Source: Nocardioides daedukensis (GTDB taxonomy: Bacteria > Actinomycetota > Actinomycetes > Propionibacteriales > Nocardioidaceae). Taken from it: a DNA stretch of 64,000 nt. Under the pieces are notes generated by a model, which was not told where the DNA came from, made no database searches, and saw only the letters and a list, made by a program, of their open reading frames with translations. This document shows positions 46,549 through 55,100 of this stretch, piece after piece (position 1 is the first letter of the stretch; each line of letters starts with the position of its first letter). Position numbers and translations under genes: made by a program. The DNA is taken from contig NZ_JACCAA010000001.1 in the NCBI RefSeq assembly GCF_013408415.1, positions 3,348,001-3,412,000 of the forward strand. The letters run 5' to 3'.

Positions 46549-47207
46549 TCCTTCTCCTGGGCGAGTGCGTTGAGCGCCGAGGCGGTCATGGCGGACCCGC
46601 CGCGGCGGCCGCGAACGGTCAGGAAGGGTACGTCGATCCCGTGGTCGTCGGCGAAGGCGGCGAGGGCTTCCTTGGACTCGGCGGCGCCGATGAACCCGAC
46701 GGGACAGCCGATGATCGCGGCCGGTCGAGGGGCGCCGTCGAGCAGCATCTCCAGAAGGTGGAACAGCGCGGTGGGCGCGTTGCCGATCGCGACGACGGAG
46801 CCTTCGAGCCGGTCGGCCAGCAGCGAGAACGCAGCCGCCGACCGGGTGGTGCCGAAGTCATGGGCCAGCGCCGGGACACGCTCGTCGCGCAGCAGGCAGA
46901 GCACCTCGTTGTCCCGGGGGAGCCGGGCCCGGGTCACCCCGGAGGCGACCATGTGGGCATCGGTGATGATCGGCGCGCCGGACTTCAGTGCGCCCCGCGC
47001 GGCGGCAATCAGGCGGGGGTGGATGACCAAGTCGCCAGCCAAGTCTGTCTGGCCGGTGCCGTGGACCATCCGCACGGCCACCTTCTCGGCATCGGCAGGC
47101 AGGTGGTCAAAGCTCGACTCGGCGCGGATCGTGGCGAACGAGTCGACATAGATGGCGGCACCGTCATCGATGTAGTCGTACCGCTGGGGAGGCCTGGACA
47201 GGCGCAT
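46545..47207 (-). CDS. cobH: Precorrin-8X methylmutase
   Basis: This 220-residue enzyme moves the C11 methyl group to C12, giving hydrogenobyrinate. The segment VAVRMVHGTGQTDLAGD holds the catalytic histidine; TDAHMVASGV and IGCPVGFIGAAESKEAL are diagnostic. ATG at 47207 is chosen because GAGGAG lies 5 bp upstream; ATG at 47234 would reach toward the riboswitch. The gene is coupled to the cobI-cobJ fusion. Confidence 0.95.
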   Translation of the reverse strand: MRLSRPPQRYDYIDDGAAIYVDSFATIRAESSFDHLPADAEKVAVRMVHGTGQTDLAGDLVIHPRLIAAARGALKSGAPIITDAHMVASGVTRARLPRDNEVLCLLRDERVPALAHDFGTTRSAAAFSLLADRLEGSVVAIGNAPTALFHLLEMLLDGAPRPAAIIGCPVGFIGAAESKEALAAFADDHGIDVPFLTVRGRRGGSAMTASALNALAQEKE

Positions 47208-47247
47208 CTGCACTCCTCGGGGTTCTCGCCCCATCTGGATGGATTCT

Positions 47248-47362
47248 CTGTCCTGCAGTCAGTGTCTGGCTGGGCCGGTCCGGGTGGACGAGCCTTCACA
47301 GTGGCGGAACCGCCCCGGACTCTCACCGGGTTCCTGCGCCACAGGACGCTGGCAGCCTAGGG
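47248..47362 (-). promoter_or_regulatory. Cobalamin riboswitch 2
   Basis: On the minus strand the element shows GCGCAGGAA, CCGGTGAGAGTCCGG, CCGCCACTGTGA and the B12-box-like AGCCAGACACTGAC. It ends about 40 bp before the cobH start and should repress the cobH and cobI-cobJ unit. The bases between it and cobG (47363-47438) show no gene. Confidence 0.9.
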
Positions 47363-47438
47363 CGTCGAGTCTTCGACGGGGTCGGCAGGTCGGATGCTGG
47401 CCGGAATCCCGCGGTCCGTGGATCGGGTCGCGGTTGCC

Positions 47439-48278
47439 TCAGGCGCGCACCAGGATCGAGCGCCACGGCGTCACCACGAGCTCGTTCGGCCCGGGGGCCA
47501 GCACCGTGGCCAGCTGCTCCGGGTTGAGCAGCCCTTCCGCCACCTGAACGTGCTCGAGACCCGGTGCGAGCGTGCCGTACGCCGGCGGCTCGCCGTGCAC
47601 GTCGGCCCGCGGGTCGCGCGGCTCGGGGGTCCCGAGCGGGGCAGCCAGCTCACGCACGTGCCAGGGCGCGTCGGGCCCGGTGCCGCGGGCGGAGACAAAG
47701 TCGCGGGCCAGGCCGAGCAGGTGGGGCACGGTGCCATCGAGCGCGAGGACCGGACCCCACGCGTCCCCGACGCGGATCTGGACGCTGGAGTCGTCCAGGG
47801 CGACCAGGCCGAGGTCGCAGGAGCGGCCCACGACATCACCGCGGCCATCGTCGAGCACGAAGAGGAACCGCGCGGACAGACCTGCAAACACGGGGTCCGC
47901 GCACAGCCCCTCGTCCAGCGCTGCGGCGATCGGCCGCAGGTCGACGCGTCCACCGAGCAGGCCGGTGAGCGGGGAGACCAGGACGTTGCGCACGAGCTCG
48001 TGGCTCGGCGAGGGGAGCAGTCCGGTGCCCTCGATGGCGGCCACCACCTCGGCGTCGAGACAGCCGTCGGTGGCGGGCAGGCCGCGCAGCTGCAGGTTGG
48101 CGCGCTTGGTGAGGTGGATGGTGCCATCACCGAACTCGTCCGCGACGGCCATCAGGGCGAGCAACGAGGCCGGCGCGACGACTCCGCCGATCAGCCGCAA
48201 CCGCACCAGGGCGCCGTCCTCGGCCGGCCAAGGCCGAAGCACGCCGGGACAGAGGTCGCCTCGGGTCCGTGAAGTCAC
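47439..48278 (-). CDS. cobG: Precorrin-3B synthase-like protein, C-terminal half missing
   Basis: CobG oxidises precorrin-3A using a sulfite-reductase-like iron-sulfur centre. This 279-residue protein keeps the ferredoxin-like half (DGTIHLTKRANLQLRGL) and the start of the second repeat (PNELVVTPWRSILVRA), then stops. Known CobG proteins are longer (about 360-460 residues) and carry the cluster cysteines (CTGxPGC type) after this point. None of its four cysteines forms such a motif, and the other frames down to riboswitch 2 do not restore it. It lies alone, divergent from the importer operon. Confidence 0.8.
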   Translation of the reverse strand: MTSRTRGDLCPGVLRPWPAEDGALVRLRLIGGVVAPASLLALMAVADEFGDGTIHLTKRANLQLRGLPATDGCLDAEVVAAIEGTGLLPSPSHELVRNVLVSPLTGLLGGRVDLRPIAAALDEGLCADPVFAGLSARFLFVLDDGRGDVVGRSCDLGLVALDDSSVQIRVGDAWGPVLALDGTVPHLLGLARDFVSARGTGPDAPWHVRELAAPLGTPEPRDPRADVHGEPPAYGTLAPGLEHVQVAEGLLNPEQLATVLAPGPNELVVTPWRSILVRA

Positions 48279-48310
48279 CGGGTGATCTTAGGGGTCTCGG
48301 CAGTGGTGTT

Positions 48311-48502
48311 GATACGGTGCCGATGCCGTGGTGTTCGGGAAGCCGGTCTGATGCCGGCGCGGCCCTCGCCACTGTAGCCGTCGAGTCGACGGCCCTTGCG
48401 GTGCCAGCCCAGCCAGATCGGGAAGGTGCCGGACCACTGGGAGCAGTCCCGGGAAGGTCGGCCAGAGACGTTGAGACGGAAGCCAGGAGACCGGCCACGG
48501 CG
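48311..48502 (+). promoter_or_regulatory. Cobalamin riboswitch 3
   Basis: The element has CGGTGCCG, GGGAAGCCGGTCTGATGCCG, CCTCGCCACTGTAGCC, a long peripheral domain, and the 3' block GGAAGCCAGGAGACCGGCC (B12 box). It is a full-length class I adenosylcobalamin riboswitch, longer than the other two. It precedes the ABC importer, [2Fe-2S] protein, cobN and cobF unit by about 30 bp. Confidence 0.95.
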
Positions 48503-48533
48503 CTTTTGTTCCACGAGGGTTTTGGAGAAACCA

Positions 48534-49532
48534 ATGGTCAGTCGACCTTTATTTCGCGTCGCGATCGGCGCAGCAACAGTCCTGTTCCTGGCCTCCTGTG
48601 CCGGTGCTCCCGCCGCGGAGAAGCGGGCCGTCGATCCGAACGACACGTCGTTCCCCGTCGAGGTGACCAGTTGCGGCCACACCTCGACGATCGAGGCCCG
48701 GCCCACCCGGGCGATCACCCTCAATCAGGGTGCCACCGAGGTCGTGCTCGCGCTGGGCCTCGAGGACCAGCTCGCGGGTACGGCGTACCTCGACGACGCC
48801 GTCCCCGAGAAGTGGCGCGAGGCCTATGAGTCCGTGCCGGTGCTCTCGGCGGAGTACCCCACCGCGGACGACCTGGTGAAGGCGGACCCGGATCTCCTCT
48901 ACGCGTCCTACGGCAGTGCCTTCGAGACCAAGGTCGCCGGCACCCAGGCGCAGCTCGACAAGGACGGGACACCGTCCTATCTCTCCCCGTTCGGCTGCAA
49001 CGACAAGGCCGAGCGACCTCCGACGTCCTTCGACGCGGTGTGGGACGAGATCGACTCGGTGGCCACAGCGTTCGGAGCCCCGGACCGTGCCGAGGAGCTC
49101 CGCGGCGAGCAGCAGCACCGGCTCGACGAGCTCGCCCGGAACCGGACTGGCGAGGGGATCGACGTGCTGTGGTTCGACTCCGGCGACAAGGTCCCGTTCG
49201 TCGGGGGCAACAGCGGCGGCCCGCAGCTGATCCTCGACGCCGTGGGTGCGAGGAACATCTTCGGCACTCTTGATGACGGCTGGGCCGACGGCAACTGGGA
49301 GGACGTAGTCAAGAGCGATCCGGACGTGATCGTCCTGGCCGACGCCAACTGGTCGACCGCGGCCGACAAGATCTCCTACCTGCAGAACGATCCGGTCCTG
49401 AGACAGCTGAGGGCGGTGAAGGCAGAGGCGTTCGTGACGATCCCGTTCTCGGAGTCTACGCCCGGAGTCCGACTGGTCGACGGCGCAGTGTCCGTCTCCG
49501 AACAGCTCGCGACGCTCGACCTCAACAGGTGA
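48534..49532 (+). CDS. btuF: ABC importer substrate-binding lipoprotein (BtuF-like, corrinoid)
   Basis: This 332-residue lipoprotein (lipobox FLASC, Cys22) has the two-lobed helical-backbone fold of FecB/BtuF proteins: PTRAITLNQGATEVVLALG, DPDLLYASY and ADPDVIVL-type segments. The family covers siderophore and B12 binders; a cobalamin riboswitch directly upstream and cobN downstream favour a corrinoid ligand (inference). GGAG lies 7 bp before the ATG. The permease overlaps its stop (GTGA). Confidence 0.85.
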   Translation: MVSRPLFRVAIGAATVLFLASCAGAPAAEKRAVDPNDTSFPVEVTSCGHTSTIEARPTRAITLNQGATEVVLALGLEDQLAGTAYLDDAVPEKWREAYESVPVLSAEYPTADDLVKADPDLLYASYGSAFETKVAGTQAQLDKDGTPSYLSPFGCNDKAERPPTSFDAVWDEIDSVATAFGAPDRAEELRGEQQHRLDELARNRTGEGIDVLWFDSGDKVPFVGGNSGGPQLILDAVGARNIFGTLDDGWADGNWEDVVKSDPDVIVLADANWSTAADKISYLQNDPVLRQLRAVKAEAFVTIPFSESTPGVRLVDGAVSVSEQLATLDLNR

Positions 49533-50620
49533 CCACCGTGACCAACCGGCCCGCGCACCCCACGGTGCGCCGGCCGGCCGCCAGGCGCACCCACTCCTTG
49601 CGCGTCGTTGCCCTGGTCGTCGCAGCCGCCGTGCTGCTGATGAGCATGGCGGTGGCCCTGGGTGTGGGCGCCGTGCACGTGCCCGTCGACGACGTCCTCG
49701 CCGTCGTCGGTCGCAGGTTCCGGCTCGGCGACCTCGGCGTCACCGCGGTCGATGACCGCCTAGTGTGGCAGATGCGGATGCCAAGGGTGCTTGCCGCCGC
49801 AGCCGTGGGCGCAGCGCTCGCGGTGTGCGGCGCGGTCCTGCAGTCGATCACCCGCAACGACCTGGCCGACCCCTACCTGCTCGGCATCTCCGGTGGCGCC
49901 ACGGTCGGTGCGGTGAGCGTGATCGTGCTGGGCATCTCGTTTGCCGGCGTAGTCGGATCCGCCGCCGTCGGTGGCGCTGCGTTCATCGGTGCGCTCGTGG
50001 CGCTCCTGCTGGTGCTCGGGCTGGCCAGGGGGCGCTCCGGAGCCCTGCCTCCGGCCCGCACGGTGCTGGCTGGCGTCGCGATAGGGCAGATCTGCGCCGC
50101 CTACACCTCGTTCCTGGTGATCGTCACCGGGGACCGCGACGCGGCCCGTCGGGTGCTCGACTGGACGCTCGGCTCGGTGGCCGGGGTGCGCTGGGACGGC
50201 GCGGTGTTCCTCGTCGTTCTCGCAGTCCTCGCGACGCTGCTGGCCGGGTCGCGGTCGCACCAGCTCGACGCGTTCGCCTTCGGGGAGGTGTCGGCAAAGG
50301 CACTGGGCGTCGACGTGACGAGGCTGCGGTGGACTCTCCTCGTCGGCACCGCGCTGGTCACCGCCGGCCTGGTGGCGTTCGCCGGAGCCATCGGGTTCGT
50401 GGGATTGGTGGTGCCGCACATGGTCCGGATCCTTACCGGCCCCGGGCACGCCTTCCTGCTTCCGATGTCGGCGTTCGGGGGCGCGATCCTGCTGGTCTGG
50501 GCCGATCTGATTGCCCGGTCCGCCTTCGACGGGCGCGAGATCCCGATCGGCGTCGTCACAGGAGTGATCGGAGCGCCCTTCTTCGCGTTCCTGCTGCGGC
50601 GCCACCGGGAGTCGTCGTGA
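49529..50620 (+). CDS. btuC: ABC importer permease (FecCD/BtuC type)
   Basis: This 363-residue protein has about ten membrane segments and the FecCD motifs RMPRVLAAAAVGAALAVCGA, GISGGATVGAVSV, GVAIGQICAAYTSF and AFAGAIGFVGLVVPHMVR, with the coupling helix near the last. Its GTG start overlaps the binding-protein stop. It forms the membrane channel of the riboswitch-controlled importer. Confidence 0.9.
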   Translation: MTTVTNRPAHPTVRRPAARRTHSLRVVALVVAAAVLLMSMAVALGVGAVHVPVDDVLAVVGRRFRLGDLGVTAVDDRLVWQMRMPRVLAAAAVGAALAVCGAVLQSITRNDLADPYLLGISGGATVGAVSVIVLGISFAGVVGSAAVGGAAFIGALVALLLVLGLARGRSGALPPARTVLAGVAIGQICAAYTSFLVIVTGDRDAARRVLDWTLGSVAGVRWDGAVFLVVLAVLATLLAGSRSHQLDAFAFGEVSAKALGVDVTRLRWTLLVGTALVTAGLVAFAGAIGFVGLVVPHMVRILTGPGHAFLLPMSAFGGAILLVWADLIARSAFDGREIPIGVVTGVIGAPFFAFLLRRHRESS

Positions 50621-50640
50621 CCGGGCAGGAGGAGCACCGC

Positions 50641-51426
50641 ATGCGGATCGACGTCGAGTCGGTCGCCTGGCAGGTCAACGGCCGCACCATCATCGAGGAC
50701 ATCGACCTGCTCTGCGAGCCGGGCACCTTCACCGGACTGCTCGGCCCCAACGGCTCGGGCAAGACCACTCTGCTGCACGTGATGGCCGGTCTGCGCCGGC
50801 CCAGCCGGGGCCGAGTCCTGGCCGACGGTCACGACCTGCACCGGATGTCTGGAGGTGACCGGGCCCGAGCCGTGGCACTGGTCGAGCAGGACGCCAGCAC
50901 CAACCTCGACCTGACCGTGCGCGACGTCGTGGGCCTGGGGCGGATTCCGCACCGGGGTCGCTGGGCAGGTGCGCCGGACGACCCGGACGCGATCGAGGTG
51001 GCGATGGAGCTCGCCAGGGTCTCCGACCTTGCCGAGCGTCGGTGGCCCACGCTCTCCGGTGGCGAGCGGCAGCGAACCCAACTCGCGCGCGCCGTGGCGC
51101 AACGACCCGCCGTACTCCTCCTCGACGAACCGACCAACCACCTCGATCTCGGTCACCAGCTCGACTTCCTCACCCGGGTCCGCGAGCTCGGGCTGACCAC
51201 GGTGGCGGCCCTGCACGACCTCGAGCTGGCGCTCGGATTCTGCGACCGGCTGGTCGTGCTCGACCGAGGTCGTGTGGTCGCCGCAGGCACCGTCGACGAG
51301 GACGTGCTGACACCCGAGCTCCTCGCTCACGTGTACGGCGTGGATGCCTCCGTCGAGAAGCACCCGGTCACCGGCCGGCCACACCTGCACTGGAACGGAC
51401 CGATCGCAGGGACGGTGCACGCATGA
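50641..51426 (+). CDS. btuD: ABC importer ATP-binding protein (BtuD/FecE type)
   Basis: This 261-residue ATPase has Walker A GPNGSGKTT at 35-43, signature LSGGERQRTQLARA, Walker B VLLLDEPTNHLDL and an H-loop AALHDLELAL. ATG at 50641 is preferred over the GTG at 50617 because AGGAGG lies 8 bp upstream, although the GTG overlaps the permease stop. It drives the corrinoid importer. Confidence 0.9.
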   Translation: MRIDVESVAWQVNGRTIIEDIDLLCEPGTFTGLLGPNGSGKTTLLHVMAGLRRPSRGRVLADGHDLHRMSGGDRARAVALVEQDASTNLDLTVRDVVGLGRIPHRGRWAGAPDDPDAIEVAMELARVSDLAERRWPTLSGGERQRTQLARAVAQRPAVLLLDEPTNHLDLGHQLDFLTRVRELGLTTVAALHDLELALGFCDRLVVLDRGRVVAAGTVDEDVLTPELLAHVYGVDASVEKHPVTGRPHLHWNGPIAGTVHA

Positions 51427-52172
51427 GTCACGTCGTACTCGTCGGGATGTCCGTGCGGGAGGTCGAGGCGGGGGAGCGGCTCCAGCGCGTCGCCGACCGC
51501 GTGGGGTCGGCCAGCATCGCCTTCCTGCAGATGGGCGAACCGTCCCTGCACTCGGAGCTCACCCGGCTGGCCGATGCCGACCACCGCGAGATCACCCTGG
51601 TCGGAGTCAGCCTGGGAACGATGGCGCCCGCCACCTCATGGCTGCGCCGCATCGCCAGCCACTGGTGGCGCGAGCGGACCGCAGCCACTCGTCCGACCGT
51701 CTCCGTGGCCACCGCGATGATGCGCACCGATCTTGACCTCGACCTGGTCCTCGACGTGACCCGGCCGATCACCGGCACCGAGGCACCCCTCGCCTCCGCG
51801 GCCTGGGAGCAGGTGCCCGGTCACCGTCACCAGGTCCTCGTCTGCCGCGGACCACGCTGCACCGCACTCGGGTCGGACACGACCGCCGAGGCGCTGGCTC
51901 GTGAGCTGGTCCGACTCGAGCAGGGTGACGACGACGTGCTCGTCACCCAGACCGGCTGCCAGTTCCCCTGCAACCACGCCCCCGTCGTCTCGGTCCAGCC
52001 CGACGACGTCTGGTACGGCCGGGTCACCCCCGAGGTGGTACGCCGCATCGCCGGCAGCCACCTCGTCGAGCATCGGCCGCTCGACTCCCACCGGCTTCCA
52101 CGAACGACCCACCAGCTCACCGATCACGATCTCGCCCAGGACCTCGACACCCAGGAGAAGGCCCATGACTGA
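51423..52172 (+). CDS. CbiX-like / [2Fe-2S] thioredoxin-fold ferredoxin protein
   Basis: This 249-residue protein has a CbiX-like N-terminal part (VVLVGMSVREVEAGERL, ITLVGVSLGTMAP; about residues 1-120) and a C-terminal thioredoxin-like ferredoxin with Cys141, Cys146, Cys179 and Cys183 (CRGPRC and CQFPC), the C-x4-C...C-x3-C pattern of a [2Fe-2S] cluster. It lies between btuD and cobN, overlapping both, and is under the B12 riboswitch, so a redox role in corrin synthesis or cobalt insertion is likely (inference). Chelatase activity of the N-terminal part is not shown. Confidence 0.75.
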   Translation: MSHVVLVGMSVREVEAGERLQRVADRVGSASIAFLQMGEPSLHSELTRLADADHREITLVGVSLGTMAPATSWLRRIASHWWRERTAATRPTVSVATAMMRTDLDLDLVLDVTRPITGTEAPLASAAWEQVPGHRHQVLVCRGPRCTALGSDTTAEALARELVRLEQGDDDVLVTQTGCQFPCNHAPVVSVQPDDVWYGRVTPEVVRRIAGSHLVEHRPLDSHRLPRTTHQLTDHDLAQDLDTQEKAHD

Positions 52173-55100
52173 CCAGCCCGGCACCGTCCGCATCGCGCTG
52201 CTCTCGACCTCCGACACCGACCTGCTGTCCGCCCGATCGGCCGACGCCGACTATGCCCTGGGCAACCCGTCCCGGCTCGACGTCCATGAGGACCTGCCCC
52301 GCCTGCTCGACGGGGCGGACCTGGTCGTGGTCCGCATCCTCGGCAGTGTCCGCTCCTGGCAGGACGGCATCGACGCCGTGCTCGCCGCAGGTGTGCCTGT
52401 CGTCGTGCTCGGCGGCGAGCAGACTCCTGACGCCGAGCTGATGAGCCACTCCACCGTGCCGGTCGGGACGGCTGCCGAGGCGCACGCCTACCTGGCCCAG
52501 GGCGGTCCGGCCAACCTGACCAACCTGCACGCGTTTCTCTCCGACACCGTGCTGCTGACCGGTGTCGGCTTCGAGCCGCCGTACGTCGTGCCCGAGTGGG
52601 GCTGGGCGGAGCGCCCCGTCGGTGATCGACCGATCGAGGACCGATCGATCGAGGACCGATCGATCGCGGACCGATCGATCGCGGACCGGCCCAGGGCCAG
52701 GGTCGGCGTGCTCTACTACCGCGCCCACGAGGCCAGCGGCAACGCCGGCTTCGCCCATGACCTGGCCGATGCGCTCGACGCGACGGGCGAGGCGGTCGGA
52801 CTGCCGATCTTCTCCTCGTCACTGCGCACCGCGCCCGATGAGCTGTACGACGCCCTCGGCTCACTCGATGCGCTGGTCGTCACCGTCCTCGCGGCCGGAG
52901 GCACCAAGCCCGGGACCGCCAGCGCCGGCGAGGACGACGAGGCGTGGGACGTGGAGCGGATCAAGGCACTCGACATCCCTGTCCTGCAAGGGCTCTGCCT
53001 GACCTCGAGCCGCGCGGAGTGGGAGGAGAGCGACGACGGCGTCACCCCGCTCGACTCGGCCAACCAGATCGCGATCCCCGAGTTCGACGGTCGCATCATC
53101 ACCGCTCCGTTCTCCTTCAAGGAGATCGATCCTGATGATCCCGCCGGCCTTCCCCGCTATGTCTCCGACGAGGAGCGCTGCCGCCGGGTCGCGGGCATCG
53201 CGGTCAACCACGCCCGGCTGCGACACATCGCGCCGGGGGACCGCAAGATCGCAGTGATGCTGTCGGCCTATCCCACCAAGCACTCCCGCATCGGCAACGC
53301 CGTCGGCCTGGACACTCCGGTCTCCGCGATTCGGTTGCTGCGCCGGATGCGTGAGGCCGGCTATGACCTCGGCCCGGCCGGCGGAGAGGTCACCCGGTTC
53401 CTCGACCTGGACGACGACACCGAGGCCGGCAACGGCTTGATCCACGCCCTCATCGCCGCTGGTGGTCAGGACGAGGAGTGGCTCACAGCTGCCCAGCTCA
53501 GCGAGAGCCACGTGCGCATCTCCGCCTCGGACTATGAGCGATGGACGGCCGACCTCCCCGAGCAGCTGCGTGACGAGATCGTCGAGGCATGGGGCGCCGC
53601 GCCAGGCGAACTCTTCGTCAACGCCGAGGGTGAGATCGTCCTGGCCACCCTGCGGGCGGGCAACCTCGTGGTGATGATCCAGCCGCCACGCGGCTTCGGG
53701 GAGAACCCGGTCGCGATCTACCACGACCCGGAGCTGGCGCCGAGCCACCACTACCTCGCGGCCTATCGTTGGCTGCAGGCCCCGCAGGAGCAGAACGGCT
53801 TCGGTGCTCATGCCGTCGTACACCTCGGGAAGCACGGCTCGATGGAGTGGCTGCCCGGCAAGAACGCCGCCCTCGCCGCGACCTGCGCCACCGACGCGGT
53901 GATCGGCAACCTGCCGCTGATCTATCCGTTCCTGATCAACGACCCGGGCGAAGGGGCCCAGGCCAAGCGGCGCGCACACGCCACGATCGTCGACCACCTG
54001 ATCCCGCCGATGGCGCGGGCCGAGTCGTACGGCGACATCGCCAAGCTGGAGCAGCTGCTCGACGAATACGCCAACATCGCCGCGATGGATCCGCCCAAGC
54101 TGCCGATGATCCGTGCCCAGATCTGGACTCTGATGCAGTCGGCCCAGATGCACAAGGACCTCGGGCTCGAGACCCAGCCCGGGGACGAGCAGTTCGACGA
54201 CTTCATCATGCACGTGGACGGGTGGCTGTGCGAGGTGAAGGACGCCCAGATTCGCGACGGACTGCACATCCTCGGTCAGGCGCCCTCCGGTGAGGCAAGG
54301 GTGAACCTGGTCCTCGCGATTCTCCGGGCGACCCAGATCTGGGGCGGCCAGCAGGCCTCCTTGCCTGGCCTGCGCAACGCACTGGGCCTCAAGGAGGACG
54401 CGCCCGCGACCGAGGTCGACGCCATCGAGAGCCGCGCGAAGACACTCGTGCAGGAGATGGAGAACGTCGGCTGGGACGTCGCCGCGGTGCCGCAGGTGCT
54501 GGCCGCGCACGAGCCGGACGCATCAGCCGACCTGACCGCGATCCTCGAGTTCGCCGCGACCCAGGTGGTGCCGCGTCTGGCCGGGACCGCCGACGAGCTC
54601 GACGCGGTGCTCCATGCCCTGGACGGCGGGTTCATCCCGGCCGGGCCGAGTGGCTCCCCCCTGCGTGGGCTGGTCAACGTGCTCCCGACAGGGCGCAACT
54701 TCTACACCGTCGACCCCCGCGCGGTGCCCTCCCGCCTGGCGTGGGAGACCGGTGTGTCCATGGCGGAGTCACTCGTCCAGCGCCATCTCAGCGAGACCGG
54801 TGACTACCCGCGATCGGTGGGTCTGTCGGCCTGGGGGACCAGCGCCATGCGCACCTCGGGGGACGACATCGCCGAGGTCCTGGCGCTGATCGGCATCCGG
54901 CCCGAATGGGACCCCGCCTCCCGTCGGGTCAACGGACTGACGGTGATCCCGCTGGAGGAGCTCGGCCGTCCGCGCATCGACGTCACCGTCCGCATCTCCG
55001 GCTTCTTCCGCGACGCCTTCCCGCACGTCATCGCGATGGTGGACGACGCGATCCGGATGGCCGCCGAGCTCGACGAGCCCGAGGACCAGAACTTCGTCAG

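Noticed and set aside
47363..47438. Frameshifted CobG remainder between cobG and the cobH riboswitch
   Set aside because: The alternative frames read downstream of the stop contain no CTGxPGC-type motif, and the space is too short.
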